64,000 nucleotides of DNA from Symbiodinium natans (GCA_905221605.1 CAJNDS010000591.1:680201-744200), one strand, 5' to 3'. Shown: positions 18,546 to 29,001, numbered from the stretch's first letter. Notes: generated by a model not told the origin, from the sequence alone. Numbers and translations: made by a program.

Positions 18546-19748
18546 GACATTGCAGGGAGTGGGCCACCGAAACCTCGAAAACCTTGGGAAGCCCTAAACC
18601 CTAAACCCTAAACCCTAAACCCGTGATGTACCTAGAAAGGTTTTTGGGCTGAGGATTGAAGTGCGTTTCGTGGTTTAGGCTGGAGGGTTGAGGGTTCAGG
18701 GCTGCGGGGGCCTAGCGCCTCAATTACGGTCTTCGTTTTTGTGGTTTAGTGGCGTAGGGGTGCGTGCTTATTAGAAGGGCTGCGGGCTTGAGTGGTTTAG
18801 GGCTGTGGGGTTGCGAAACGGGTTGAGGCGTTCTAGCAAGAAGTGGTTGCAGTTGTGAGGGGTTCCAAGCAGGCTTCCTGTCCCTTCTAAGCCTGCAGAA
18901 ATCTGGGTCCCTAAACCCTAAACCCTAAACCCTAAACCCCTAGTATGTTGCATGGCAATATTGAGATTGCCGCACCAAAGCCTGCTGTCAGGCTTGGTTG
19001 GTTTGAAAGTCCTGGGGCTCGGCATTTTGGAGAGAGGGTTTAGGGTTAAGAGTTTAGGGTTTAGGGCTAAAGGTTTAGGGTAAGCTTAAACCCTCAACCC
19101 TAAACCCCAAAACCCTTCAAGTTCAGGGTGCTAAGGTAGGGTTTGGTGCGCGACTAGATGGAGACCGGAAGCAGCGAGGGTTCGGGGCATCGAAGTGCCT
19201 AAGCTCTCATAGTAGTTGTCCCTGAATATATGGCTCCTTACTCTGCAGCTTAGGGCTTAGGGCTTAGGGCTTAGGGTTTAGGGTTGGGGGTTTAGGGTTT
19301 AGGGTTTAGGGTTTAAAGTCCCTTACCCTCCTCAAAAGGTTCTGATGATCTGATGACAGGGGGGCTTGGGTACCGGGTACATAAGGGTATACCAGGGCTC
19401 CCCTTTTCAGAGCCCATGCGACTACACTAAGAAAGCCCTTGCAACCCATAACCCCTTGGGCCTGAACTGAAGTGCCATCAACTTGAGCCCCAAACCTTGA
19501 ACCCTTAAGGCCCTAAGCCCCTAAACCCTTAAACACTTACTGCTCCTAGGCCCTTAACTTAAAAGCCCTAAGCACTACTTCCTAAAGCCCCAAGGTCCCC
19601 AAACCCTAAACCCCTAAACCCCTAAAACCCCTAAAACCCCTAAACCCCTAAACCCCTAAACCCCCTAAACCCTAAACCCCTAAGCCCCTAAACCCCTAAA
19701 CCCTGAACCCTAAACCCCACACTTCGGACCCTCTTCAACTTGACAGAG
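18546..19748 (+). other. Intron between cold-shock exons b and c
   Basis: GA-AG intron of about 1.2 kb flanked by the direct repeat AGGACATT (18544-18551 and 19747-19754). Filled with TTTAGGG and CCCTAAA arrays and a CCCCTAAA-type block (19600-19710). Confidence 0.6.
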
Positions 19749-19811
19749 GACATTTTCGTGCTGAGGCACGAGCTGCAAGGCGGCCAGGGCGCCCAAGGCT
19801 GTCAATGCAAG
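19749..19811 (+). CDS. Second cold-shock domain, exon c
   Basis: GACAGAG acceptor; DIFVLRHELQGGQGAQGCQC. DIFVLR is the RNP2-like strand and joins exon b in phase 0 to give FPEQ|DIFVLR, as expected for the domain. The 3' end is not resolved. Confidence 0.65.
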
Positions 19812-19845
19812 CCACTTGCCGCCGGATCGATGGGGTTTAGGGTTT

Positions 19846-19975
19846 AGGGTTTAGGGTTTAGGGTTCAGGGTTCAGGGGTTCAGGGGTTCAGGGGTTCAGG
19901 GGTTCAGGGGTTCAGAGGTTCAGGGGTTCAGGGGTTCAGGGGTTCAGGGGTTGAGGGGTTTAGGGGTTTAGAGTT
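19846..19975 (+). repeat. TTTAGGG array passing into GGGGTTCA array
   Basis: About 4 TTTAGGG units, then about 12 octamers GGGGTTCA. Confidence 0.95.
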
Positions 19976-20300
19976 TAGTTTAGGGTTCAGGGTTTGAGGT
20001 CGTTTGGTTTCTGGGTCTACGGTTTGGGGCTGAACCCTGACGCCTAAAGCGTCAATTTTAAATCCCCGTTCACCCTCTACGTACAACCTGGAAGCCCTTT
20101 TTGACATTTGACTTAGTAAGTGGGGTTAACAAGGTGTATTATGGGGATGAGAATCGGTTTCTAGGGATACTAAGTAGACTGACTAAGTCAAAGGAGCTTT
20201 CAAGAAGGCTTTGGTGTTTCGAAGCGCACATCCTCATCCCATGAAGCCATGAGCCCAAGACTCGACCCACAGTATACATGATCATCGCTTACCCTAACCC

Positions 20301-20381
20301 TTTAGGTCCACGTACCGCGTACCTAAATAGGGACTGCTTGGATCTCAAACGACTTCCTGATTGTGAGGTACATGGACCCTG
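20301..20381 (+). mobile_element. Introner-like element, family B
   Basis: TTTAGGTCCACGTACC at left and GAGGTACATGGACCCT at right. Confidence 0.65.
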
Positions 20382-20466
20382 AGGATGAGCCCTCAACCCC
20401 TCGACCCTCAGCCCCTACCAACAAGTGAACGAACGTCACAAGGCAAGCGCTCGAATGCCCTAGAAG

Positions 20467-20575
20467 TTGGGATGTTCTCCCCTCACACTAGCAGTCCTTA
20501 GTAGGCAGATATACCCCCCATTATAATCCCGAACATCCCGAATAAGGACTCTTAGTATAAGGACGGAACATCCCA
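20467..20575 (+). mobile_element. Introner-like element, family A
   Basis: TTGGGATGTTCTCCCC at left and GGACGGAACATCCCAA at right. Confidence 0.75.
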
Positions 20576-20611
20576 ACCCATAAGCTCTGAAGCCCTGAAA
20601 TCAGGTTCAAG

Positions 20612-20657
20612 GTGTCCATGGAAGAGAAAGGCCCCACCGCACCTCGTCATTGCCTGG
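20612..20657 (+). CDS. Second cold-shock domain, exon d
   Basis: TTCAAG|G acceptor; VSMEEKGPTAPRHCLG. EKGPTA matches the cold-shock closing motif seen as EKGTQA at 16166. End approximate. Confidence 0.55.
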
Positions 20658-20761
20658 GCGGGGGGGGTGGAAGGACCTCGGTGGGGGGCTTCGGGGGTGG
20701 GTGGGGTGGTTTAGGGTTGAGGGGGTTTGAGGGGGCGAAATATGGGTTTTCCAGGTTTCAG

Positions 20762-20860
20762 GTTTTCAGCGAAGCCTTGAGAAAGGAGGCGCAGGCTTCG
20801 GGGTTGGGTGCGCAGAAGTGGATGGCTCAGTGTATGTGGGCAAATTTCTCCGGTTCCTCT
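20762..20860 (+). CDS. Candidate exon (EALRKEAQASGLGAQ)
   Basis: GGTTTCAG|G acceptor, 33 open codons VFSEALRKEAQASGLGAQKW and on. Helical; ends at a CTAAACC repeat. Confidence 0.5.
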
Positions 20861-21203
20861 AAACCCTAAACCCCAAACCTTAAACCCTAAACCGTCAAAG
20901 ATCTTGGGGGCTCTTTCTCTAGGATCCAGTGTCGGCCCCTTATTCCCTTTTCCCACATAAGACACTTTAAACCAGAAAGGGTAGCCTAACCCTGAACGCG
21001 CCTAAACCAGCCTCCTGTCCGTCTAGTTTCGTAACGAATCAGGTTTCAACAGTCCCTAAACTCAAGACCCTAAACCCCGAACCCTCAGTGCCCCCCCTTT
21101 AAGTAGTAGTGGTGCTCCGGGAGGTTTCAGGGGGCTCCTAAACCCTAAACCCTAAGCCCTAAACCCTTAACCCTTAACCCTTAACCCTAAACCCTAAACC
21201 CAG

Positions 21204-21280
21204 GCCAAGGAGGTGCAGCTCCTAGGCCAGCAGGCGCAGTTCCTGCAACAGTTGGGAAGCTCCTGGGCCGAACTCCTTAC
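21204..21280 (+). CDS. Candidate exon (AKEVQLLGQQAQFLQ)
   Basis: ACCCAG|G acceptor; AKEVQLLGQQAQFLQQLGSS then WAELL: Gln-rich amphipathic helix. Ends at the left arm of a family D element. Confidence 0.5.
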
Positions 21281-21283
21281 TGT

Positions 21284-21401
21284 TGGTTAGTAGGGAACGA
21301 GGGTTTAGGGTTTAGGGTTTAGGGTTTAGGGTTTAGGGTTTAGGGTTTAGTATATAGGATGCCTCATTCCCCCATTCCCTACTACTCAGCAGCACGGCTC
21401 T
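21284..21401 (+). mobile_element. Family D introner with TTTAGGG array in its loop
   Basis: Arms GGTTAGTAGGGAACGAGG and CCTCATTCCCCCATTCCC.. (to 21401) enclose (TTTAGGG)7 at 21302-21352. Confidence 0.75.
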
Positions 21402-22293
21402 CCCTCGGATGGTTTGGTTCCCCTGATTTTGTGCGAGCTTGTGGCGGCGTTGGGGTTTAGGGGTTAGGGGTTCGGGGTTAGGGTTTAGGGCTTAGGGTTG
21501 AAAAAGGAGAGGGTTGCGGTTCATTTTTGAAGGGCTTGGGGTTTCGGGTTGGAGGGCTTGAGGTTTCACGTTTAGGGTTCAAGGGCTTGGTTTTGAACAA
21601 GCACGGCCTCGTACTGAGAGCCCAAAAACACGCCCAATATGCCAGCTTGTGAGACGCGCTTTCTTGCTGACTTGCGAGTTCTGGATGGGAATCTTGGGGA
21701 TTAGGTGCCTGCAACATCATGTGCCCTATATAGCCCTTTAATGTAGGGGGACCCAACTCTTTTTCTGGTGGTACTGCACTGCACGAACCTCCCACGAGAG
21801 ATTCGGAAGCAGCAGCGGGGGGGTCTCGGTACTCCCACCTGTGCCCACCTAAACCCTAAACCCTAAACCCTGTTCTCAGCTACAAGAGCGGCTTTTGCCC
21901 TGTAAAGCAATATGCTGAGATCGGTTGAGGGGAGGGGAAATTGCCCGGATTGAGGGTGTAAGGCTTGGGTTTTGGCTTACCGGTTTTGGGGTTTTGGGTT
22001 TTGAGGCTTTTATTAAGACTTCCCCCCAAGAATCCTGGGAAGCAGTCCGAGGTATGTTTGGCATGAAGGGCCCCTCAGTCGCAGCCCATGCCGGGTGCGC
22101 GGATGCGAGGGGGGATGCCCCCATTCCCACACCCAGGCTTAGGGGTTCACCCTGAACCCTAAATTCAAACCCCCAAGGCCCCGAAAAACCTCGAACTCCT
22201 AAACCCTAAATCCCTAAACCCTAACACCCTAAACCCTAAAACCCCTAAACCCTAAAACCCTAAACCCTCAACCCAGTGTCTTGCTGCTTTCAG

Positions 22294-22359
22294 GAATTGC
22301 ATGCCTTTGCGTTCGGGGTTCCTGGTTACTTCAAGACACAGGATGGCCCAAAAGTGCTT
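22294..22359 (+). CDS. Candidate exon (ELHAFAFGVPGYFKT)
   Basis: Excellent acceptor (TTGCTGCTTTCAG|G) and CTT|GTGTGAGG donor around 22 phase-0 codons ELHAFAFGVPGYFKTQDGPK. Family not recognised. Confidence 0.55.
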
Positions 22360-22702
22360 GTGTGAGGCTTCAAGGTTCGATGAGGGCGCACTTTGGGGTT
22401 TGGGGCTGAATTCAGGTTTGGGGTTTGGGGTTTGGGGTTTGGGGTTTTGGGTTTAGGGGTTTAGGGGTGAAAGTGGGGAACATTCCGCCTTCTGGTTGCC
22501 AAACCGGCCCAGCTAAGGAATGGGCAAGGGGATGATGGGAGGAGGCCAGCAGTGCCTTCACAGTGCTCCCGGACTAGCTGGTTCCAGGGCTTGCAGGGGT
22601 TTGGGGTTTAGGGTTTAGGGTTTGGGGTTTGGGGTTTGGGGTTTAGGGTTTAGGGTTTAGGGTTTAGGGTCTTTCAATGATTCAAGGTGAAGGAATGTGC
22701 AG

Positions 22703-22836
22703 GAGGTTTGTGTGTCGGGCCACTGGTCGACCTGCTGGAGGAGCTACGCAGGCCGCAAGGCCCACAAAAAACCCTGGTCGGGTAGTAGAGTATCAGGGTT
22801 TAGGGTTTAGGGTTTAGGGTTTAGGGTTTAGTAGAG
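22703..22836 (+). CDS. Candidate exon split by small TTTAGGG insert
   Basis: GTGCAG|G acceptor; EVCVSGHWSTCWRSYAGRKA and on. TAGTAGAG is repeated at 22783-22790 and 22829-22836 around TTTAGGG units; removing one copy keeps the frame open (GSRAAAQR). Confidence 0.4.
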
Positions 22837-22986
22837 CTGCTGCCCAAAGAGACCAATACCCATTACATAGGGAATATACGTCTTTAAAATGTAAGGTATG
22901 TTCCTTAATTAAGGCTCTCTGCTAAGAGCCACGAACCATGGACCCCAGAACCTCAACCCTAAACCGGAAAGGCCAGAAAGAGCTAC

Positions 22987-23110
22987 ATTCGCCAAACCCT
23001 AAACCCCAAACCCCAAACCCCAAACCCCAAACCCCAAACCCCAAACCCCAAACCCCAAACCCCAAACCCTAAACCCTAAACTAAACCCTAAACCCTAAAC
23101 CCTAAACCCC
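22987..23110 (-). repeat. Two-block array (CCCCAAA)10(CCCTAAA)n
   Basis: Homogeneous CCCCAAA run followed by CCCTAAA. Confidence 0.95.
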
Positions 23111-23125
23111 AATCCCTAAGCCCCA

Positions 23126-23161
23126 AAGTCTGTCATGAAGTACCTCCCCTGGCCGCTCTGA
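23126..23161 (+). CDS. Candidate terminal exon (SVMKYLPWPL stop)
   Basis: AAAG acceptor-like end of a repeat, then SVMKYLPWPL and TGA. Confidence 0.3.
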   Translation, partial: KSVMKYLPWPL

Positions 23162-23207
23162 GCCTTTTGGTTTTGGGTTTAGGGTTTAGGGTTTAGGGGC
23201 GGTTTTG

Positions 23208-23294
23208 GGCTACCGGGGAGTTCTGGCCGGTTCGTGCTGAGAGGCCTGAACATCTGGCAGCCCATGTTCATGAAGAGCTTGCGATGCACTGCTT
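23208..23294 (+). CDS. Candidate exon (RFVLRGLNIWQPMFM)
   Basis: Open frame GRFVLRGLNIWQPMFMKSLR ending TG|GTAGCG, where a family F element begins. Confidence 0.5.
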
Positions 23295-23381
23295 GGTAGC
23301 GTGGTACCTTTTTCCCTGGGGGGCGAGGGGTGAGGGGGGGGTCCAACCCAAAAGGGGGTACCCTCAGGAGACTGGGCTACC
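23295..23381 (+). mobile_element. Introner-like inverted repeat, family F
   Basis: GGTAGCGTGGTACCTTTTT at left, AAGGGGGTACCCTCAG..GGGCTACC at right. Relatives at 41767, 32770, 49286, 29408 and 15366. Confidence 0.7.
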
Positions 23382-23995
23382 AAGACTCGCACAGTTCTCC
23401 AGTTGGGAGTTGCTAGAACCCGAGCTCCCTTTTTTTTCTCGGGTTATAGGTTCCCTTATAAGACCCGTTAAGCCCCAAGCGTTTTGGAATTGCTTAGGCA
23501 AAAAGCATGTGCCCGAATTTCCGTAACGCCGAGCCTCACCAATAGCCCATCCCTACCACAACGAAGCCTGGTACTCCGCCCCGGACCCCTGGAAGGATCC
23601 ACAAAGTAGAACCCCCGTACCCTATTCCGAAGGCTAAGGACTTTTATTTTAGGGTTTCTGGGCACAAGAGGTTTTGGGGTTATTTTGTGCCCAAGGGCAA
23701 ACTACTATTGGGTCAGTCTCCCAAACCCTAAACCCTAAACCCTTAAAGGGATCTGCTTTTTGGATCCTCCCAAAGTTTCCTGGGCTCTAACCGACGAACA
23801 CGGACGTGAAAACCTGGGTGGGCTCCCAACCCTAAACCCCCTCGGAAGGCTTTAGGGTTTAGGGTTTAGGGCAGAGGGTTTAGGGTTTAGGGTTTAGGGT
23901 TTAGGGTTTAGGGTTTAGGGTTTAGGGCCATACCTGTTTGAAGACCAGAAGCCCTCAGCATGTTCCAAGAACCGGGATCTGCTGCTTTCCTTCAA

Positions 23996-24089
23996 CCCTA
24001 AACCCTAAACCCTAAACCCTAAACCCTAAACCCTAAACCCTAAACCCTAAACCCTAAACCCTAAACCCTAAACCCTAAACCCTAAACCC
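23996..24089 (-). repeat. Telomere-type array (CCCTAAA)13
   Basis: Near-perfect. Confidence 0.95.
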
Positions 24090-24321
24090 TGCCTGAGTGT
24101 CAGCTGGGCGGGTGGCAAAAAAAGCCCTAAACCCTAAGCTTGGTTCATGCCATGGCCCCCGGTTGATTTTTTTTTTTCATAAATACGCCCAAGGGTATAT
24201 TCAAAATATCACTTTCGCTAGTCTGTTAAGGGGAGTATAGCATGTACCCTACTAGGCATCGCTACGCGCGGGCAATACCCAATGTAAGCGCCGGACTTCA
24301 ACGACTAGCGTACGGTCTTGA

Positions 24322-24495
24322 ATGACAGGGCCCATGGTGATCAAGAGCCGGCAGAAGCAGTTCAGGGAAACCATGGAAAAGCTCCTCAAAACTCCACCAA
24401 AAAACCCGAAAACCCCACTGAGGAAAGGCATGAGCAAGGGCAAGTCCAGTGATATGACTTGCTGGGACATGAAGCGGATGCTTGGCACGCTTCAG
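24322..24495 (+). CDS. Candidate exon, Lys-rich (KQFRETMEKLLKTPP)
   Basis: 58 open codons MTGPMVIKSRQKQFRETMEK followed by a basic Pro/Lys linker and SSDMTCWDMKRMLGT. GC-ending codons. Either starts at this ATG or uses the GACAG|G acceptor at 24328. Continues in frame at 24658 after an insert flanked by CTTGGCACGC copies. Family not recognised; looks like a nuclear basic protein. Confidence 0.6.
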
Positions 24496-24660
24496 GGACC
24501 CCTAGAAGGGGCCCTCAATCTTTTTCCCCTATATACCCCTATATACATATATACACACCTGATTTATTAAGCCCCCGTTATACCCAACTAGTCCCCCAAC
24601 AAAAACCCTAAAGAACCCCTAAGGTCCCTTATAAAGGTCCCTCCTTTAGCTATTTAGTCC
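24491..24660 (+). mobile_element. Insert between 10-bp direct repeats
   Basis: CTTGGCACGC at 24481-24490 and 24661-24670. The insert carries GGTCCCTTATAAAGGTCCCTCC, also found near 10350, so it is a repeated introner-like element. Confidence 0.6.
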
Positions 24661-24717
24661 CTTGGCACGCCATGGTTCTTTGTTTGCGCACGTGGCCTGC
24701 CCTTGGGCTCTCGATAG
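24658..24717 (+). CDS. Candidate terminal exon (GTPWFFVCARGLPLG)
   Basis: TATTTAG acceptor; SLGTPWFFVCARGLPLGSR then TAG; in phase with the exon ending 24495. Confidence 0.5.
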   Translation, partial: SLGTPWFFVCARGLPLGSR

Positions 24718-24739
24718 ATGGCTCTGTATTTATGCCTAT

Positions 24740-25600
24740 ACGTACATAAGAACATTAGGAATGATCATCCTCCCGGCGTTTTTTTTAAACACATTTAGTG
24801 CTGACATTAGTCAATGCCCTTCGTACATATACATGTGGAAGTACATGTGTAGTGTGTGTGTGCGTAGAAATCTATGCATGCATGCATGCATGCATGCATG
24901 CATGCATGCATGTATGTATGTACATGTATGTACATGTATGTATGTATGTATGTATGTATGTATGTATGTATGTATGTATGTATGTATGTATGTACATGTA
25001 TGTATGTATGTATGTATGTATGTATGTATGTATGTATGTATGTATGTATGTATGTATGTATGTATGTATGTATGTACATGTATGTATATGTATGTATGTG
25101 TATGTATGTTTCTGTATGTTCATGTATGTTTCTGTATGTGTCTGTGTGCATGTGTATGTATGTGTATGTATATGTATGTATATGCATGTATATGCATGTA
25201 TATGTATGTATATGTATACGTATACATTTACGTTTATGTATGCATGTACGTATACGTATACGTATTCAGTCTGTATTTTTCGTATGTATGTATGCATGTA
25301 TGTATGTATGAATCTATAAATGTATACAAGCATTCATACAAGTATGTATACAAGTACAGAAAACACTTTCGCAGTTTGACGTTCATACAGACGTACTTGT
25401 AAAGACAGACAGACATACATACATGCATACTGACTCATACTGATAAGTAAATGCATATGTCAACATGCATGCTCACATGCAATGTGTACTTGCGTGTACA
25501 TGTCCAGACACATATCCGCCACGCACGCGTGCATACCCGAACCCGTACATATACAGCAGATGCATATGCTCGTGCACACACAGGTCTTAAGCTCCATCTG
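24740..25600. repeat. CATG/TATG microsatellite block
   Basis: (CATG)8 then long (TATG)n with interruptions, fading into ATAC and ACAC patterns. All six frames are open over parts of it (repeated Cys-Met-Tyr-Val); none is credible as a gene. Confidence 0.95.
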
Positions 25601-25664
25601 TACTTGGAGTTCATGGTACTTATAAACCAATTATAAGTGTACTTATAACTGCGCTTATAACCAT
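25601..25664 (+). mobile_element. Family C introner fragment
   Basis: TACTTGGAGTTCATGGTACT left arm of the element intact at 43305-43450; right arm missing. Confidence 0.65.
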
Positions 25665-25756
25665 GTTAGGGCTCTCCTAGGCCTCGGAAACTTAGCAAAA
25701 ACCCTGATCCCCAAGACCCTACAAGCCTCAACACCCTGTAAGCCATGCCAGTAGCC

Positions 25757-25800
25757 ATGCGCAGCTTTGGAGGACGGTTTGAAAGTTTGGCGCTTGTGGG
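25757..25800 (+). CDS. Candidate first exon (MRSFGGRFESLALVG)
   Basis: GTAGCCATGCG start context; MRSFGGRFESLALVG. End not fixed. Confidence 0.35.
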
Positions 25801-25926
25801 CTTAGGGTTGGGTGCTTGCGGGCTTCCCTTCAGAACCCCAATGGCTACCCTTTAACCCTCGAAACCCTAAACCCTAAACCCTAGTTAAACCCTAAACCTG
25901 AATTCCTCCCTAGAGAAGTCAGCCCG

Positions 25927-26065
25927 TACATAGGGGTTGCGCGAGGCTTGGGTTCCTAAGGGAGGGGGGTCAAGGTGTGCAACCCAAGCTTCCCTTGTAC
26001 TCCCTATAAGCTCAAATTGTCTAGGTACCGACCCCCCTTGAATCAACCCCCCCTCCCTGAAGAAC
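25927..26065 (-). mobile_element. Introner-like element, family L (reverse)
   Basis: Shares TTCCTAAGGGAGGGGGG and CCTCCCTGAAGAACCC ends with 11104-11222. Confidence 0.5.
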
Positions 26066-26119
26066 CCTAAACCCTAAACCCCAAACCCTAAACCCCAAAC
26101 CCTAAACCCTAAACCCTAG

Positions 26120-26203
26120 AATTGGAGGCCCGGAAGCCTCGAAGTTTCCAGCCCGCGACTTGCCCAGGACAGGGACTTGTCCCCGCGGCGACGCCGAGCT
26201 GCG
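26120..26203 (+). CDS. Candidate exon (GGPEASKFPARDLPR)
   Basis: The acceptor AACCCTAG is the edge of a CCCTAAA array. Open IGGPEASKFPARDLPRTGTC and on; GCG|GTTTAG donor. Another frame is open. Confidence 0.4.
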
Positions 26204-26289
26204 GTTTAGAGTTTTTTTTGCGCTGAACTGTATACTTACCCTAAACCCTAAACCCTAAACCCTAAACCCTAAACCCTAAACCCTAACAC

Positions 26290-26424
26290 TTTCTGGGTTT
26301 CCTTATCTAGTAAGAAGGATCAAGCCCTGCTTCGGGGGTCTTTCTTTTTGTTTGGTTTCCTTAAACACTTAGTAGGAGGAAGGCAGTTCAACCTTGTTCT
26401 GGCTTGGTGATTGGAAAAGTAAGG
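26290..26424 (+). mobile_element. Introner-like element, family I
   Basis: Shares TTTCCTTATCTAGTAAG and the end GATTGGAAAAGTAAGG with intron 1 of the ankyrin gene (37467-37576). Confidence 0.55.
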
Positions 26425-26639
26425 TTTAGGGTGTAAGGCTGGGAGCTGTTGCCTCAGCCCAGAACCCCTAAACCCTGAACCCTAAACCCTAAGACCATCG
26501 CCCTGATCCTCAAACCTTAAGAACTTGTTCACGCCCTCAACCCTAAACAGCACCCGAAACCCTAAATCCTATGTAGCCGTATAAGCCTAAACCCTAAGCC
26601 CTAAACCCCAAACCCTAAACCCTAAGCCCCCCCTGTAAG

Positions 26640-26675
26640 GACGCATGCAAGTTCCAGCACGACTTCGCCGCCTGA
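26640..26675 (+). CDS. Candidate terminal exon, CCCH-zinc-finger-like
   Basis: GTAAG|G acceptor; DACKFQHDFAA and TGA. The Cys-x3-His spacing with D-A-C-K-F-Q-H-D matches the second half of a CCCH zinc finger (RNA binding). The first two cysteines would be in an upstream exon that I could not identify. Confidence 0.5.
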   Translation, partial: DACKFQHDFAA

Positions 26676-27301
26676 CGCGCGCTGGCTGTCGGCTGCCGGC
26701 TGCGGTGCTCTGAGCGGGGCCCATGAATACTGCAATGCCCTACGAGCCCTGTATTTTTTTTTTTGGGTTTAGGGTTTATAGGGTTCAGGGTTTAGGGTTT
26801 AGGGTTTTTAGGGTTCAGCGTTTAGGGTTCAGGGTTTAGGGTTCAGGGTTTAGGGTTTAGGGTTTAGGGTTCATAAGGGCCCATGCACCTCATACTTGTC
26901 CCCCCCAAAGTTCGAGCCTCAGCGCCCCGATACATCAAGGTGGATGCTTGACAGATGACCTTACATCCAAAGATTATAGGGTTCATGGTTTTCCCGAGTT
27001 TTGTGTAGGTGTATTTTGGCTGCCGAAGGAGGGTTAATACGTGCCATGGCATCAGTCCCCGACTACACGTGCTTAGCATGTTAGATAAGCGAGGAGCCCT
27101 CCCTGCACGAAAGCTGGCCTGGTTTCGTCAATCCAAACCCTAAACCCCTAGACCCCTAAACCCCTAAACCCTTAAACCCTTAACCCTAAACCCTAACCCT
27201 AAACCCTAAACCCTAAACCCTAAACCCTAAACCCTAAACCCTAAACCCCAGCTCCTTCTCAACCCTTTGAGCCCTAGATCCCCCAAAGTCTGCGACAACA
27301 G

Positions 27302-27373
27302 GAGCCTTCATGCTCCGAGTGCCAGGCCGAGGCATCCCAAAGGCGACAAGCTTCCTCGCGCGGCTTATGCGTT
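27302..27373 (+). CDS. Candidate exon (GAFMLRVPGRGIPKA)
   Basis: GACAACAG|G acceptor; AFMLRVPGRGIPKATSFLAR; CGTT|GTAGGG donor. Confidence 0.4.
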
Positions 27374-28050
27374 GTAGGGTTTAGGGTTTAGGGTTTAGGG
27401 TTTAGGGTTTAAGGTTTAGGATTCAGGGTCTTGTAAAAAGGGTCTAGGGTTTGGGACTGAGGTTTATAGGCTCATGATGGGGAAAGTCGTAAATATTGTT
27501 GAAGAAAGCGAGTTCAGTAGTTTTACAAGCGAGCTTATGAAGTAAAACGATGAACACATGAACGCAACATGCGTCTTCAAGCTTATTGAGAGCCTGCAAG
27601 CCAGCGAATGAGAACTATTGAGTGCAGCAAGAACGTGCCAAATAATGAAGGTCTTCTCACAGAATCGTTTGTTTATTTATATAGTGGTAGTTATCACTAG
27701 GGTCGCACGCCTAAACAATAGCCAGTTAAAACCCAAGCCATAAACCCCTGTGTGCCTAGAGCTCCGGGTTAGAGGTTAGGCTGAGGCTTGAGAAGGTGTA
27801 TAGGGTTTAGGGATTATCAGGTGTAGGGTGTAGGGTTTCGAGGCGTTTTGGGTTTAGGGTTTAGGGTTTAGGGTCAAGAAGTGTAGGTATTTAGCCTGTG
27901 AGTCGGTTCTTCATGCCCTGCTTAGAGTTTAGGGTTTAGGGCTTAGGGTACACAGAAGCCTGTTGCACAAGCTTTATAGGGTAGGGTTCATGCGTGTTCA
28001 GGTTGCGTGTTTTGGGGTCGATGGTGAGCGGGGGGGGATGGCGGGAGCGC
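27374..28050. other. Gap without a supported gene
   Basis: TTTAGGG array (27376-27415), about 300 bp of unique sequence with one short open frame (27474-27545, MMGKVVNIVEESEFS then stop), then more degenerate TTTAGGG. Confidence 0.5.
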
Positions 28051-28078
28051 TCATTCTTTGGGCCCGGCTTTTGGCTCT

Positions 28079-28176
28079 CAGAGGTAGTTCCGCCCGCCCC
28101 CGACTCTGAGTTGGCCTTAGCGTATAGGCACCGCGGCTCCAGTGTGTGGGGAGCCATGGGCGAGACCTGGCATCAC
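28079..28176 (+). CDS. Candidate exon (EVVPPAPDSELALAY)
   Basis: GGCTCTCAG acceptor; EVVPPAPDSELALAYRHRGS and on. TATAG|GC at 28125 is an alternative donor. Confidence 0.45.
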
Positions 28177-28608
28177 GGTGTAGGGTTTAGGGTTTAGGGT
28201 TGGGGGGGGTACGGTATTAGGATTGGCCCAAATCAAGAGACCCCTACATCGCCACACGGCGGTCTTCATGTAGGGGTCGGAATAGCTACTGATAGTATTC
28301 CCTTGGGTTATGCTGTTACAATGACCCCCCCAAACCCTATTCTAATTAAGGCCCCTATATTAGGGGCGGAGGGTGGATTTAGGGCTTTGGGCTTTTAAGG
28401 GCTTAGGGCATCAGAGAGCTCCCCAAGCCACCACTTAGACCATCATGATTGCACACCCTTCTTGTTTACTTGCATCATCCGGGTCACATCCCCTCACCCT
28501 AAACCCTAAACCCTAAACCCTAAACCCTAAACCCTAAACCCTAAACCCTAAACCCTAAACCCTAAACCCCCCTTCTGGGCCGTGTTTTTTTGCGAGGGAC
28601 AACACCTT

Positions 28609-28690
28609 TGGAGACTGAGGAGAAAAAGGAGAAGATCAAGACCAAGGCCTCCAAGGACGTACCGGTCTTACGGGGAGAGAGTGGGGGCTC
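28609..28690 (+). CDS. Candidate exon, Lys/Glu-rich (ETEEKKEKIKTKASK)
   Basis: Open TTPLETEEKKEKIKTKASKD then VPVLRGES; charged, likely disordered or coiled. Confidence 0.45.
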
Positions 28691-28819
28691 GCAAGGGTTC
28701 AGGGTCCAGGGTTTGGGGTTTGGGGTTTAGGGTTTAGGGTTTAGGGTTTGGGATTCAGGGTTCAGGATTCAGGGTTTGGGGTTTTGGGTAAACTTGCTGC
28801 GTAGCTTTCACTTCTCCAG

Positions 28820-28863
28820 CTCCGGATGCAAAAAAGAAGGTTCGGGTATACTGCCAGGACTGA
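28820..28863 (+). CDS. Candidate terminal exon (PDAKKKVRVYCQD stop)
   Basis: Strong CTTTCACTTCTCCAG acceptor; PDAKKKVRVYCQD and TGA. May close the gene of the Lys-rich exon at 28609. Confidence 0.5.
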
Positions 28864-29001
28864 ACTAGGACTCGTTAACGTTCAGGACACTATGCTTAGA
28901 GTGTTTGTGTGTCGCATGTGTGTTTTTGAGGAGTTCGGGTTCGCGCAGGGTCCTAATCCCTAACCCCTAAACCCTAAATCCTAAACCCTAAACCCTTGGA
29001 G

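Noticed and set aside
24662-25402. Long ORFs (up to 246 codons) on both strands over 24662-25402
   Set aside because: They are the (TATG)n microsatellite read in frame: repeated Cys-Met-Tyr-Val or Ile-His-Thr-Tyr. Only the first few codons, assigned to another exon, look real.
27000-27030. Possible spliced-leader sequence (TATTTTGGCTGCCG)
   Set aside because: Only about eight bases agree with the dinoflagellate leader end TTTTGGCTCAAG; no full leader found by eye.
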